64,000 bases of DNA from Thalassolituus sp. UBA1087. GTDB lineage: Bacteria; Pseudomonadota; Gammaproteobacteria; Pseudomonadales; Oceanobacteraceae. Within the stretch, counting starts at the first letter, position 1. The number at the start of each line of letters is the position of its first letter. Under the pieces are notes generated by a model. The model saw only the letters and a program-made list of their open reading frames with translations. It was not told the origin of the DNA and searched no databases. The DNA lies in contig DCCG01000003.1 of the NCBI GenBank assembly GCA_002314145.1, positions 1 to 64,000 of the forward strand. The letters run 5' to 3'. Positions 43,443-51,930 of this stretch are shown piece after piece. Position numbers and translations under genes: made by a program.

Positions 43443-43973
43443 TCAGCTGAAGCCCAGTCTGGCAGCAATACGGTGCAATATTCCGTTCTGCGCCGCCGGT
43501 TGTTTGGCCTGGCCGGGCAAAAGAGGCTCGTCAGCCCCACTCGAAGGCGTTTGCTGAAGTTGCTGAAAGTAACGGATCAGCGTGTTAATGAAATGTGGGG
43601 AAAATTCAAACGGTGTAAAACGACGATAGCCATTCTCTTTAAGCAGAGACTGCACCCCTTCGGCGGCAGGCACGTATTTCATTGACCAGTCGGTGAAAAG
43701 ACGTTCGCTGATTTCCTCCTGCATCAACACCCGCGCATCCTGATGGCGGTCATCTTTCAGAATGCGGTTAAAGGTGGCAATGACCTTTGATTCTTCGCCT
43801 TCCAGGCACTGAAAGAAATAGCCGTCGCCGAAAAACAGCACACCGCTGATCTGTTCTCTGGGGTTATTCCGCCGGGATTGGGCAAGAATGGAACCGACAA
43901 CCGGGTCAACGGCGCCGTTGGCAGGCGTATGCACAGAACGGCTGGCATAAACAAAGCGTATCAGTTGTGACAT
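43443..43973 (-). CDS. BLUF-domain blue-light sensor
   Basis: A 176-residue protein whose first ~100 residues form a BLUF domain that binds FAD. The photocycle residues are visible: Tyr9 (RFVYASR), Asn36/37 (SRRNN), Gln55 (YFFQCLEGEE), and the Trp96-Ser-Met98 pair (DWSMKY). The remaining ~75 residues hold a short helical cap and a disordered tail. There is no output enzyme domain, so it acts through a partner. c-di-GMP enzymes are the usual partners, but none is adjacent. Confidence 0.93.
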   Translation of the reverse strand: MSQLIRFVYASRSVHTPANGAVDPVVGSILAQSRRNNPREQISGVLFFGDGYFFQCLEGEESKVIATFNRILKDDRHQDARVLMQEEISERLFTDWSMKYVPAAEGVQSLLKENGYRRFTPFEFSPHFINTLIRYFQQLQQTPSSGADEPLLPGQAKQPAAQNGILHRIAARLGFS

Positions 43974-43988
43974 AGCAGACCCAAATAT

Positions 43989-44019
43989 CTATACAAAGTC
44001 TATACAATAACCTGTACAA
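43989..44019 (-). promoter_or_regulatory. phased direct repeats upstream of the BLUF gene
   Basis: On the minus strand TTGTACAG, TTGTATAG and TTGTATAG begin at 44019, 44007 and 43996, that is 12 and 11 bases apart, one helical turn each, ending 15 bases before the start codon. TTGTAC and TATAGA could be -35 and -10 boxes about 20 bases apart, a spacing used by MerR-family activators. No regulator gene is nearby. Confidence 0.45.
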
Positions 44020-44256
44020 ATGGTCTTGTAATGCCGCTGGCTGGCATGATTAAGCTGGCCTATCATGCTGATAGTTCCGATCCATTAAGTCAGTGGTTGG
44101 CTATCGCCGCCTGTGGTCAGCGCTCTGATTCAGACGCAGCCTGATTATCCGCCCGCCCGGGCGAGACGACAGCGATAAAAATCCGCATAATGGCCGCCCC
44201 GGTGTTCCGGAACAGTCTCAGAACACCTGCAACACAACAATCATCCGGTACTCTGC

Positions 44257-46458
44257 ATGCAAATTAAGGTTAACTTCCTCGACAACCTGCGGGTTGAAGC
44301 CAAATTCGACGACTTCAGCGTGGTGGCTGATCAGCCCATCCGCTACAAAGGGGATGGCTCGGCACCGGGCCCGTTCGATTACTTTCTGGCGTCATCGGCG
44401 ATGTGTGCAGCTTACTTTGTGAAAGTGTATTGTCTGGCACGGGATATTCCGACGGAAAATATCCGTCTGTCACAGAACAATATTGTTGATCCGGAAAACC
44501 GCTATAACCAGACATTTAAAATTCAGGTTGAGCTGCCGGAAGATCTGTCAGAGAAAGACCGCACGGGCATTCTGCGTTCGATTGAGCGCTGTACCGTTAA
44601 AAAAGTGGTTCAGACCGGACCGGAGTTTGTTATCGAGGCGGTGGACAACCTGGATGATGACGCTCAGGCACTGCTGACGACGGGTACGGATACCGAGGGT
44701 GAAACCTTTATTCCCGGTAAAGATCTGCCGCTGGAAAAAACCATCGCCAATATGAGTGAGATTCTTGCCGGTCTGGGCATGAAGATCGAAGTTGCCTCGT
44801 GGCGGAATATTGTGCCCAATGTGTGGTCGCTGCATATCCGCGATGCCGACTCCCAGATGTGTTTTACCAATGGTAAAGGCGCCAGCAAAGAAAGCGCACT
44901 GGCATCTGCATTAGGTGAGTTTATCGAGCGCCTGAACTGCAATTTCTTTTACAACGATCAGTTTTTCGGTGAGCAACTGGCCGCAGCCGAATTTGTTCAT
45001 TATCCCGACGAAAAGTGGTTTCAACCAGGCGCCGGTGATGCATTACCCGAAGGTATTCTCGACGACTATTGTCTCGGCGTGTATGACCCGGAAGGTGAGC
45101 TGCAGGGCTCGCACCTGATTGATACCAATTCCGGCAATGTGGCGCGCGGCATCTGTTCGCTGCCCTTTATCCGGCATTCGGATGGTGAAACTGTGTATTT
45201 CCCTTCCAACCTGATTGAAAACCTGTTTCTCAGTAATGGTATGAGCGCCGGCAATACCATTGAGGAAGCGCAGGTGCAGTGTCTGTCGGAAATTTTCGAA
45301 CGTGCTGTGAAACGGGAAATTCTGGAAAACGAAATTGCGCTGCCCGATGTCCCACCGGAGGTGCTTAACCAGTATCCCGGCATCGTCGCCGGTATTCAGG
45401 GGCTGGAAGAGCAGGGGTTCCCGGTTCTGGTCAAGGATGCCTCAATGGGCGGCCAGTTTCCGGTGATGTGTGTCACCCTGATGAATCCGCGTACCGGCGG
45501 TGTGTTTGCGTCTTTTGGCGCCCACCCGAGTTTTGAGGTGGCGCTGGAGCGCAGTCTGACAGAACTCCTGCAGGGGCGCAGCTTTGAAGGCCTGAACGAT
45601 GTGCCGCAACCGACGTTTGAAAGTCAGGCAGTGCAGGAGCCGAATAATTTCGTCGAGCACTTTATCGACTCAACCGGGTTAGTGTCATGGCGCTTTTTCA
45701 GTGCCAAAGCCGATTTCGAATTCTGTGAATGGGATTTTTCCGGTGATGGGGAAGACTCCAACCGTCAGGAAGCCGATACCCTGTTTGATATTCTGGAAGA
45801 CATCGGCAAAGAATCGTATGTCGCTGTCTATCATGATCTCGGGGCACCGGCCTGCCGTATTCTGGTGCCCGATTATTCCGAAGTTTACCCGGTCGACGAC
45901 CTGATCTGGGATAACACCAATAAAGCCCTGTATTTCCGCGAGGATATTCTTAACCTGCATCGCCTTGATGACGAAGGCTTAAACGATCTGGTGGAGCGCC
46001 TGGAAGAAAGCGAACTGGATAACTATACCGATATCATCACCTTAATCGGGGTTGAATTTGACGACAATACGGTTTGGGGGCAGTTGACTGTTCTCGAACT
46101 CAAACTGCTGATTTATCTGGCCGTGAATCGTCTCGAAGAAGCCAAAGAACTGACGGAGATGTTCCTGCAGTTTAATGATAATACGGTGGAGCGGGGACTG
46201 TTTTATCAGGCGCTGAATTGCGTGCTGGAAGTCACGCTGGATGATGATATGGATATTCAGGATTACGATATGAATTTCCGTCGCATGTTTGGTGATGAGC
46301 GTCTGGACGCCGCTTTGCAGTCAGTGGATGGCTCGCTGCGTTTTTATGGTTTAACACCCACCAACATGAACCTGGATGGTCTGGAAAAACATCAGCGTCT
46401 GCTGGCCAGTTATAAAAAATTGCATGCTGCCCGCGCCCGGGCGGCGGCTCAGCGCTGA
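44257..46458 (+). CDS. ycaO: OsmC-YcaO fusion protein
   Basis: A 733-residue two-domain protein. Residues about 1-140 are OsmC-like (SSAMCAAYFVKVYC and a cysteine in IERCTVKKV), and residues about 165-600 form a YcaO domain (FSFGAHPSFEVALERSL-type motif around FASFGAHPSF, TELLQGR). A helical, possibly TPR-like C-terminal region follows. YcaO domains activate amides with ATP, and E. coli YcaO is linked to beta-methylthiolation of ribosomal protein S12, but the fused OsmC form has no settled function. No azole-peptide biosynthesis genes lie nearby, which argues for a housekeeping role. Confidence 0.92.
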   Translation: MQIKVNFLDNLRVEAKFDDFSVVADQPIRYKGDGSAPGPFDYFLASSAMCAAYFVKVYCLARDIPTENIRLSQNNIVDPENRYNQTFKIQVELPEDLSEKDRTGILRSIERCTVKKVVQTGPEFVIEAVDNLDDDAQALLTTGTDTEGETFIPGKDLPLEKTIANMSEILAGLGMKIEVASWRNIVPNVWSLHIRDADSQMCFTNGKGASKESALASALGEFIERLNCNFFYNDQFFGEQLAAAEFVHYPDEKWFQPGAGDALPEGILDDYCLGVYDPEGELQGSHLIDTNSGNVARGICSLPFIRHSDGETVYFPSNLIENLFLSNGMSAGNTIEEAQVQCLSEIFERAVKREILENEIALPDVPPEVLNQYPGIVAGIQGLEEQGFPVLVKDASMGGQFPVMCVTLMNPRTGGVFASFGAHPSFEVALERSLTELLQGRSFEGLNDVPQPTFESQAVQEPNNFVEHFIDSTGLVSWRFFSAKADFEFCEWDFSGDGEDSNRQEADTLFDILEDIGKESYVAVYHDLGAPACRILVPDYSEVYPVDDLIWDNTNKALYFREDILNLHRLDDEGLNDLVERLEESELDNYTDIITLIGVEFDDNTVWGQLTVLELKLLIYLAVNRLEEAKELTEMFLQFNDNTVERGLFYQALNCVLEVTLDDDMDIQDYDMNFRRMFGDERLDAALQSVDGSLRFYGLTPTNMNLDGLEKHQRLLASYKKLHAARARAAAQR

Positions 46459-46555
46459 TTCAGTATCTGTTTCCGGTATTTAAATCCGGGACGATGAGCG
46501 CTGTGGGGTTTCGGTGAATAAAAATCCTACAGATAAAAAAAGAGCGCCAATTAAA

Positions 46556-46582
46556 AAAAAGAGCGCCAATGGCGCTCTTTTT
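46556..46582. terminator. bidirectional terminator after ycaO
   Basis: AAAAAGAGCGCC-AAT-GGCGCTCTTTTT. The left arm with its A-run also occurs directly upstream (about 46534-46550, AAAAAAAGAGCGCCAAT), so this is a duplicated half-hairpin. It serves the two convergent genes. Confidence 0.9.
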
Positions 46583-46625
46583 ATGACCCGTTCATCCTGA
46601 CCGGGTTATTGCCAGACGCTGAATA

Positions 46626-46943
46626 TCAGCAGTCAGTGTCGTCAGCACCAGCAGTTTCTTTGGCTTCTTCACAGGCATCTTCTACTGCATTGCCTGCATC
46701 GGTTGCCATATCGCTGGTGGCATCTGAAACGTCATCGCTTTTTTCTTCAATATATTCGCCGGTATTTTCAGCGGCCTCAGAAACTGTGTCTTTCGTTTCA
46801 TCATAGGCTTCGGAAGCGGACTCCTGTACTGTTTCCGCAGCATTTTCCACTTTCTGGCTGGCTGTTTCAGTTTTTTCCTCGCTGCAGGCTGTCATTACGA
46901 GTGCCATCATAGTTGCAGTCAGTGCAGTGATCAGTGCTTTCAT
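46626..46943 (-). CDS. small acidic lipoprotein
   Basis: A 105-residue protein with a lipoprotein signal and lipobox ending at Cys20 (VMTAC). The mature part is highly acidic, Glu/Asp/Ala/Ser/Thr-rich, with heptad-like repeats (TVSEAAENTGEYIEEKSDDV) resembling LEA/apolipoprotein-like helices, and it ends in a cysteine. Serine after the lipid cysteine suggests outer-membrane sorting. AAGGAG stands eight bases before the ATG. Function unknown; stress-related entericidin-type or envelope roles are possible. Confidence 0.82.
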   Translation of the reverse strand: MKALITALTATMMALVMTACSEEKTETASQKVENAAETVQESASEAYDETKDTVSEAAENTGEYIEEKSDDVSDATSDMATDAGNAVEDACEEAKETAGADDTDC

Positions 46944-47280
46944 TATTTGCTCCTTCAGTCATGCTTATAGAAAGTGAGTCATTTCTGAGAGGCTTCTGTA
47001 AAGAAAGTTCAATAAAAGTGTCACATCCGTCTGAAGATGTTAATCAGGTCACACAATCAGGGCTTCAGCCAATCTCTCCAGCCAATCTCTCCATCAGCGT
47101 TTCCGTCAATCACTCCGGTTAGCTCTGAGCTTTTATTCCCCCGTTAAAATCAGTCTAAAAGATGAGCTCAGGCCAGTGTCATGCCATTGTCCGGCAACTA
47201 TACTGGTCGCAGTCTGATTATTTCCCGGCACAGATGCAGTTGGTGATCCTTATTTGAGGAGGCCAGTTTCAGGAGGCCAT
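46944..47280. other. intergenic region with a 13-bp tandem repeat
   Basis: About 335 bases between divergent genes. AGCCAATCTCTCC is repeated back to back at 47067-47092. No gene is seen; both promoters must lie here. Confidence 0.5.
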
Positions 47281-48315
47281 ATGCAACAGGTAAGAGTGGC
47301 AACCTTAATGCCAGCGGTCTTAAAGGCAAGGATCTTAATGGCCGGAGTTGTGGGCATATTGCTGATTCTGTTTCTGCCGTTGCGGCCGCTTTATGCCGCG
47401 CAGCTGGATAAGCTGTTCACACAGATAGAGCAGCTGAAGCAACAGGGTGAGCAGGTCTATGTACTGGTACCAAAAAGTGAAGACACATTTTTTACCCAGG
47501 TAGGTAAGGCCTGCGAGGATGAGGCACAGCGTCAGGGAGTGCATTGTCTGGTGTTTGCCACCGACCGGGTGGATATCCGTGAACAGGTCAATGTGATATC
47601 AGCGCTGATGAAAACGGATATTGATGGCCTTGCATTTTCTGCGGTTAAGGCTGAATGGATAAAGTCCATGCTGGGTGATCAGCTGGCCAGCTGGAACCGG
47701 CCGTTAGTTGCGTTTGATGTGCCGGTTGATTTTTCTGTGGTGGATTCCTACGTGGGCACCGATGATTTTGCGCTCGGTAAACGTCTGGCGCTGGAAGTGG
47801 ACCGGCTGCGGCCACAGGGCGGACGTTACTGTATTCAGTCAGAACGGGCAGACTCATCCAACCACAGTGCCCGCGTGAATGGTATTCAGGCGGTGATGCA
47901 GGCACGCACACATTGGCAATTTATGCCCGGCTGTCCGATTTTTCATCAGGGCGATTACCGGCGCGCGGTGTTACAGCTGCAGCGTCTTCTTGAAGTCGAA
48001 CAACCGGATGCGATGCTGCTGACCGGCGGCGGGGCTCAGTTTCAGGCCGGTGAATACCGTCAGGCTCTGGCCCCATACCGGCAAGCCATCACCAGCGGTG
48101 AGCTGATCATCGCCGGCATCGATACCGTTCCTGACCAGTTAGCCTACCTGCGTGATGGCCTGGCCACTGTCAATGTTGGTCAGCAACCTGAAGCCATAGG
48201 CCGCCAGACGCTGGATATGCTGAATAAACTGGCCAATGGTGATCTGGTGAATATGGTGATCTATACCGGCCTGAATGTTTGTCGCAAAGACAATACCGAC
48301 AACTGTCTGCAATAA
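47281..48315 (+). CDS. periplasmic sugar-type binding protein
   Basis: A 344-residue periplasmic binding protein of the ribose/LacI-like fold (Peripla_BP_4). The ATG at 47281 follows AGGAGG four bases away. A long signal/anchor (about residues 16-40, ending PLYAAQ) leads to two lobes with conserved GTDDFALGKRLA and IAGIDTVPDQL stretches. No permease or ATPase lies beside it, so it is more likely a sensor accessory, like TorT or LuxP, than a transporter subunit. No histidine kinase is adjacent in the window, and the ligand is unknown. Confidence 0.82.
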   Translation: MQQVRVATLMPAVLKARILMAGVVGILLILFLPLRPLYAAQLDKLFTQIEQLKQQGEQVYVLVPKSEDTFFTQVGKACEDEAQRQGVHCLVFATDRVDIREQVNVISALMKTDIDGLAFSAVKAEWIKSMLGDQLASWNRPLVAFDVPVDFSVVDSYVGTDDFALGKRLALEVDRLRPQGGRYCIQSERADSSNHSARVNGIQAVMQARTHWQFMPGCPIFHQGDYRRAVLQLQRLLEVEQPDAMLLTGGGAQFQAGEYRQALAPYRQAITSGELIIAGIDTVPDQLAYLRDGLATVNVGQQPEAIGRQTLDMLNKLANGDLVNMVIYTGLNVCRKDNTDNCLQ

Positions 48316-48316
48316 C

Positions 48317-48334
48317 CGCCGGCATGGGCCGGCG
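48317..48334 (+). terminator. weak terminator-like hairpin
   Basis: CGCCGGC-ATGG-GCCGGCG two bases after the stop codon, with no clear T-run. It may stall transcription before recC or simply protect the 3' end. Confidence 0.35.
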
Positions 48335-48405
48335 TCCGTTATTCAGAGGCGCCGCAATATCTGGTAACCTCAGTCTTTCCTTTCCGGTCCCGGCACTGAG
48401 GCTCT

Positions 48406-51400
48406 ATGTTCCGTCTGTACCATTCCAACGATCTCGAAGTTCTGCGGGAAATCCTGCTCAACGAGATGCGCACAGAGCCTTTGTCGCCGTTTGCACAGGA
48501 AGCCATTCTGGTACAGAGTCAGGGCATGGCGCACTGGCTTAAGCTGCAGCTCGCTGACGGTCTGGGCATTGCTGCTCAGGTTGATTTCCCTTTACCGTCG
48601 AGTTTTATCTGGCAGGTATTCAACCGCCTCAAGCCGGAATTGCCGGAACAGTCTCACTTCGATAAACAGATCATGGCCTGGAAGCTGATGCGTCTGTTGC
48701 CACAGCTGATGTCGGATCCGGCCTGCGTTGCCATCAGGCATTACCTGGAGGGCGATCACGACGGCCTCAAGTGCTATCAGCTGGCGCAGACAGTGGCTGA
48801 CGTGTTTGACCAATATCTGCTGTACCGGCCTGACTGGTTGCTGAACTGGGAACTGGGTGTGGATGATATCCGTGGCAGTGACGTCAGCGCGCATCCCTGG
48901 CAACCGGTGGTATGGCGCGCCCTGGTCGCCGACAGTGCTGAGCTGGGACACTCGCTGGACCACCGGGCGCGGCTGCTTGATCAGCTGCAGACTCTGGTAA
49001 AGCAATACCCTGAACGTCTGCAGGGGCTGCCACGGCGTTTATTTGTGTTTGGTATTGCGGCATTACCGGGCAGCTACTGGCAGGTATTACAGGCCATTTC
49101 GCCGGCCATTGATGTGCACTTTTTTCTGTTAAATCCGTGCCGCAATTTCTGGGGCGATATCGTCAGTGACAAACAGCGCCGCACCATTTTACGTCAACAG
49201 CCAAACGCCGCAGAACTGCTTGAACGCGGTAATCCGCTGCTGGCTTCCTGGGGCCGCCTGGGCCGTGATTTTTTAACCCTGGTGCATGAAACGGCCGCCG
49301 GACAAACCGATAATATGGTGGATATCGAAGCCTATGTAGAACGTCAGCCAGCGTCTCTGCTGCAGTACCTGCAGGACGATATTCTGAATCTTATCGACCG
49401 TCAGCAACCAGCATTTACCGGCGCCGCACTGGACAGCAGTACCTTCAAACAGCCGGTTGAGCGCGATGATGGCAGTATCCGCCTGGTCAGCGGGCATAGT
49501 CCGCTGCGGGAAGTGCAGCGCTTATATGATCAGATACTGCACTGGCTTGATCATGATGCGGAGCTGAAACCGCGCGATATTGTGGTGATGGTGCCGGATA
49601 TTGATCAGTACGCGCCCTATATTGATGCGGTATTTGCCAGCAGCCGGGGCCGGACTGTCAGCGGAGAAGACTATCGTATTCCCTGGGCTATCGCCGACCA
49701 GTCCATGGCGCAGGAAGATCCGTTAATCGACAGTTTTTTAAATTTGCTGAATCTGGCAGACAGCCGCTTTCTGATTACCGAAGTGCAGGACTGGCTCGAT
49801 GTGGCGGCCATCCGTCATCGTTTTGGTATCAGTGAAGACGACCTTGCCCCGCTGCGTGACTGGCTGTCGCGCGCGCAGGTCCGCTGGGGGCTGAACGGAG
49901 AACAGCGCCGGCAACTGGGGTTGCCGGCCTTTGAACAGAACAGCTGGCGTAAAGGCTTGCGTCAGCTGTTACTGGGGTATGCCATGCCCGACAGCCAACA
50001 GGGTTTTCAGGGCGATTTCCCGGTCTCTGCCGTGGAAGGTAATGATGGCGAATTACTGGGCCGCCTGATGCGCTTTATCGATACCCTTGAGCACTGGCAA
50101 AGCGTATTCAGCGCTTCCCGGGCTGGCCAGGAAAAGACGGCCGCTCAATGGGTGGATCTTCTGCTGCAGATGCTCGACGATTTTTATCTGGCTGAAGATG
50201 ACGAGCAGTATGGGCTGCAAAAAATCCGCGATGCCATCACCGGCTGGCATGAGGAATTAACCCTGTCTGGTTTTCAGCAAACCCTCAGCCCGGTGGTGGT
50301 ACGCAGCTGGTTTGTGAATGAACTGGGGCAGCAGGGCGGCTGGCAGCGTTTTCTCGCCGGTCCGGTTAATTTCTGTACCCTGATGCCCATGCGTTCAATT
50401 CCGTTTAAGGCCGTCTGTCTGCTGGGGATGAATGATGAAGATTATCCGCGCCGGGTGACGCCGGTTGGGTTTGATTTAATGGTCAGTGGGCAGCCGCGGC
50501 GTGGCGATCGTTCACGTCGTGAAGATGACCGTTATTTATTTCTGGAAGCTGTCTGCTCTGCGCAGAATTATCTGTACATCAGTTATCGTGGCCGTGATGT
50601 GCGCGAAAATGCAGAACTGCAGCCGTCGGTGCTGGTGGCAGAATTACAGGATTACCTGTGCGACGGTTATTGTCTGCAACAGGATATTCACCTGCCGCAT
50701 CAGCAGAGCCGCCGCAATATGCAGGCCTGGCTGACCGAAGCCTTACCTTTGCAACCCTACAACCGGCTGACGTTTGATCCGGCGGCGGATGACCGTGCTG
50801 TGATCAGTTATCAGCCTGTGTGGTCGGCGGTGGCTAATACGCCAGCTTATTCTGCCGCAGAGAGTGAAACAACCAGCACCGGTGGTTCCGCTGCGGAATC
50901 GTTTTTTTCGGCGCCGTTACCGCTGCCGGCGGAGCTGGATACCCGCCAGGTGCCCTGGGAAGACGTTAAACAGGCACTGCTGGACCCGGTTAAATTTTTT
51001 GTTAAACGCCGTTTGAAAGCCTCGTTTGATATTTACTGGCATGCGCACGAAACAGAAGAACCTTTTACTCTGCAGGGCCTGTCACTGTTTCAGCTGAAAG
51101 AAGACTGGCTGCAACTGGCGCTGACGGATTTATCCCGTACAGATGCAGGCCCCTGGCACAGTGATCAACAGGATTTCAGTACCCGCCAGCAGGCGTTAGG
51201 TCAGCTGCCGGTTAATGCACTGGGCGATGTCTGGAGCGCCGGGCTGGTGGACGATGCCCGTCCGCTGGCGGAACAGATCGCACTATTGAGTGACAAGCCG
51301 CTGGACAGCCGCCCGCTGGAAACCCTGATTGACGACACCCGGGTTCAGGGAGAAAGACAGAGCGCTTTTGCCACAGCAGACGACAGCGCGGCATTTCTGT

Positions 51401-51930
51401 TGTTTCATTGGGTAGGGGATATCCGTGGGCGACATTTATTGGCCGTGTGGCTGGATCTGGTACTGGCGGCAGCCGCTGACCCGGGTGCTACCCGTTATGC
51501 TGTGCTGCTGGGGCTGGCGAAAGAAAAGCAGTCAGTGCATCTGCGTCAGTTGCGTCTGCAGGCACCGTCTCAGCAAAGGGCAAAAGAATGTATTGCTCTG
51601 GCCCTGCAGTGGTATTGGCAAATCTGGCAACAGCCGTTTCCACATTTGCCCGATACCTTATGGAGTGTGATGCAGGCTCAGCAGGCGTGTGCAGAAAAAT
51701 ACCCGGATGACGACAATGCCTGTGCCGAGTCGTTGAATAAAAAACTGGCGCTACTGGCGGACGCTGAATTCGGTGAGCTGGCTTCCCCGTATCTGCAGCG
51801 TTGTCTGCCGGATTTTTGTCAGCATACGCTGCTTGCTGATCCGGCCGGCTGGCTGGCTGACTACGGTGGTTTAATGCAGATGCTGGCTGATTTTGTTGAA
51901 GCGGATGATCAGACAGGAGGGACAGTATGA
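48406..51930 (+). CDS. recC: RecC subunit of exodeoxyribonuclease V
   Basis: A 1174-residue protein, the Chi-scanning, inactivated-helicase subunit of RecBCD, which processes double-strand ends for recombination. The N-terminus (MFRLYHSNDLEVL) and stretches such as QSQGMAHWLKLQLA, GISALPG-type FGIAALPGSYWQ and LLGMNDEDYPR are typical of RecC. GAGG stands before the ATG. It opens a forward operon and overlaps recB by four bases. It is slightly longer than the E. coli protein (1122). Confidence 0.96.
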   Translation: MFRLYHSNDLEVLREILLNEMRTEPLSPFAQEAILVQSQGMAHWLKLQLADGLGIAAQVDFPLPSSFIWQVFNRLKPELPEQSHFDKQIMAWKLMRLLPQLMSDPACVAIRHYLEGDHDGLKCYQLAQTVADVFDQYLLYRPDWLLNWELGVDDIRGSDVSAHPWQPVVWRALVADSAELGHSLDHRARLLDQLQTLVKQYPERLQGLPRRLFVFGIAALPGSYWQVLQAISPAIDVHFFLLNPCRNFWGDIVSDKQRRTILRQQPNAAELLERGNPLLASWGRLGRDFLTLVHETAAGQTDNMVDIEAYVERQPASLLQYLQDDILNLIDRQQPAFTGAALDSSTFKQPVERDDGSIRLVSGHSPLREVQRLYDQILHWLDHDAELKPRDIVVMVPDIDQYAPYIDAVFASSRGRTVSGEDYRIPWAIADQSMAQEDPLIDSFLNLLNLADSRFLITEVQDWLDVAAIRHRFGISEDDLAPLRDWLSRAQVRWGLNGEQRRQLGLPAFEQNSWRKGLRQLLLGYAMPDSQQGFQGDFPVSAVEGNDGELLGRLMRFIDTLEHWQSVFSASRAGQEKTAAQWVDLLLQMLDDFYLAEDDEQYGLQKIRDAITGWHEELTLSGFQQTLSPVVVRSWFVNELGQQGGWQRFLAGPVNFCTLMPMRSIPFKAVCLLGMNDEDYPRRVTPVGFDLMVSGQPRRGDRSRREDDRYLFLEAVCSAQNYLYISYRGRDVRENAELQPSVLVAELQDYLCDGYCLQQDIHLPHQQSRRNMQAWLTEALPLQPYNRLTFDPAADDRAVISYQPVWSAVANTPAYSAAESETTSTGGSAAESFFSAPLPLPAELDTRQVPWEDVKQALLDPVKFFVKRRLKASFDIYWHAHETEEPFTLQGLSLFQLKEDWLQLALTDLSRTDAGPWHSDQQDFSTRQQALGQLPVNALGDVWSAGLVDDARPLAEQIALLSDKPLDSRPLETLIDDTRVQGERQSAFATADDSAAFLLFHWVGDIRGRHLLAVWLDLVLAAAADPGATRYAVLLGLAKEKQSVHLRQLRLQAPSQQRAKECIALALQWYWQIWQQPFPHLPDTLWSVMQAQQACAEKYPDDDNACAESLNKKLALLADAEFGELASPYLQRCLPDFCQHTLLADPAGWLADYGGLMQMLADFVEADDQTGGTV

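Noticed and set aside
44257..46458. YcaO as part of an azole-modified peptide cluster
   Set aside because: No precursor peptide, dehydrogenase or E1-like partner is nearby, and the OsmC-fused form is a separate group.
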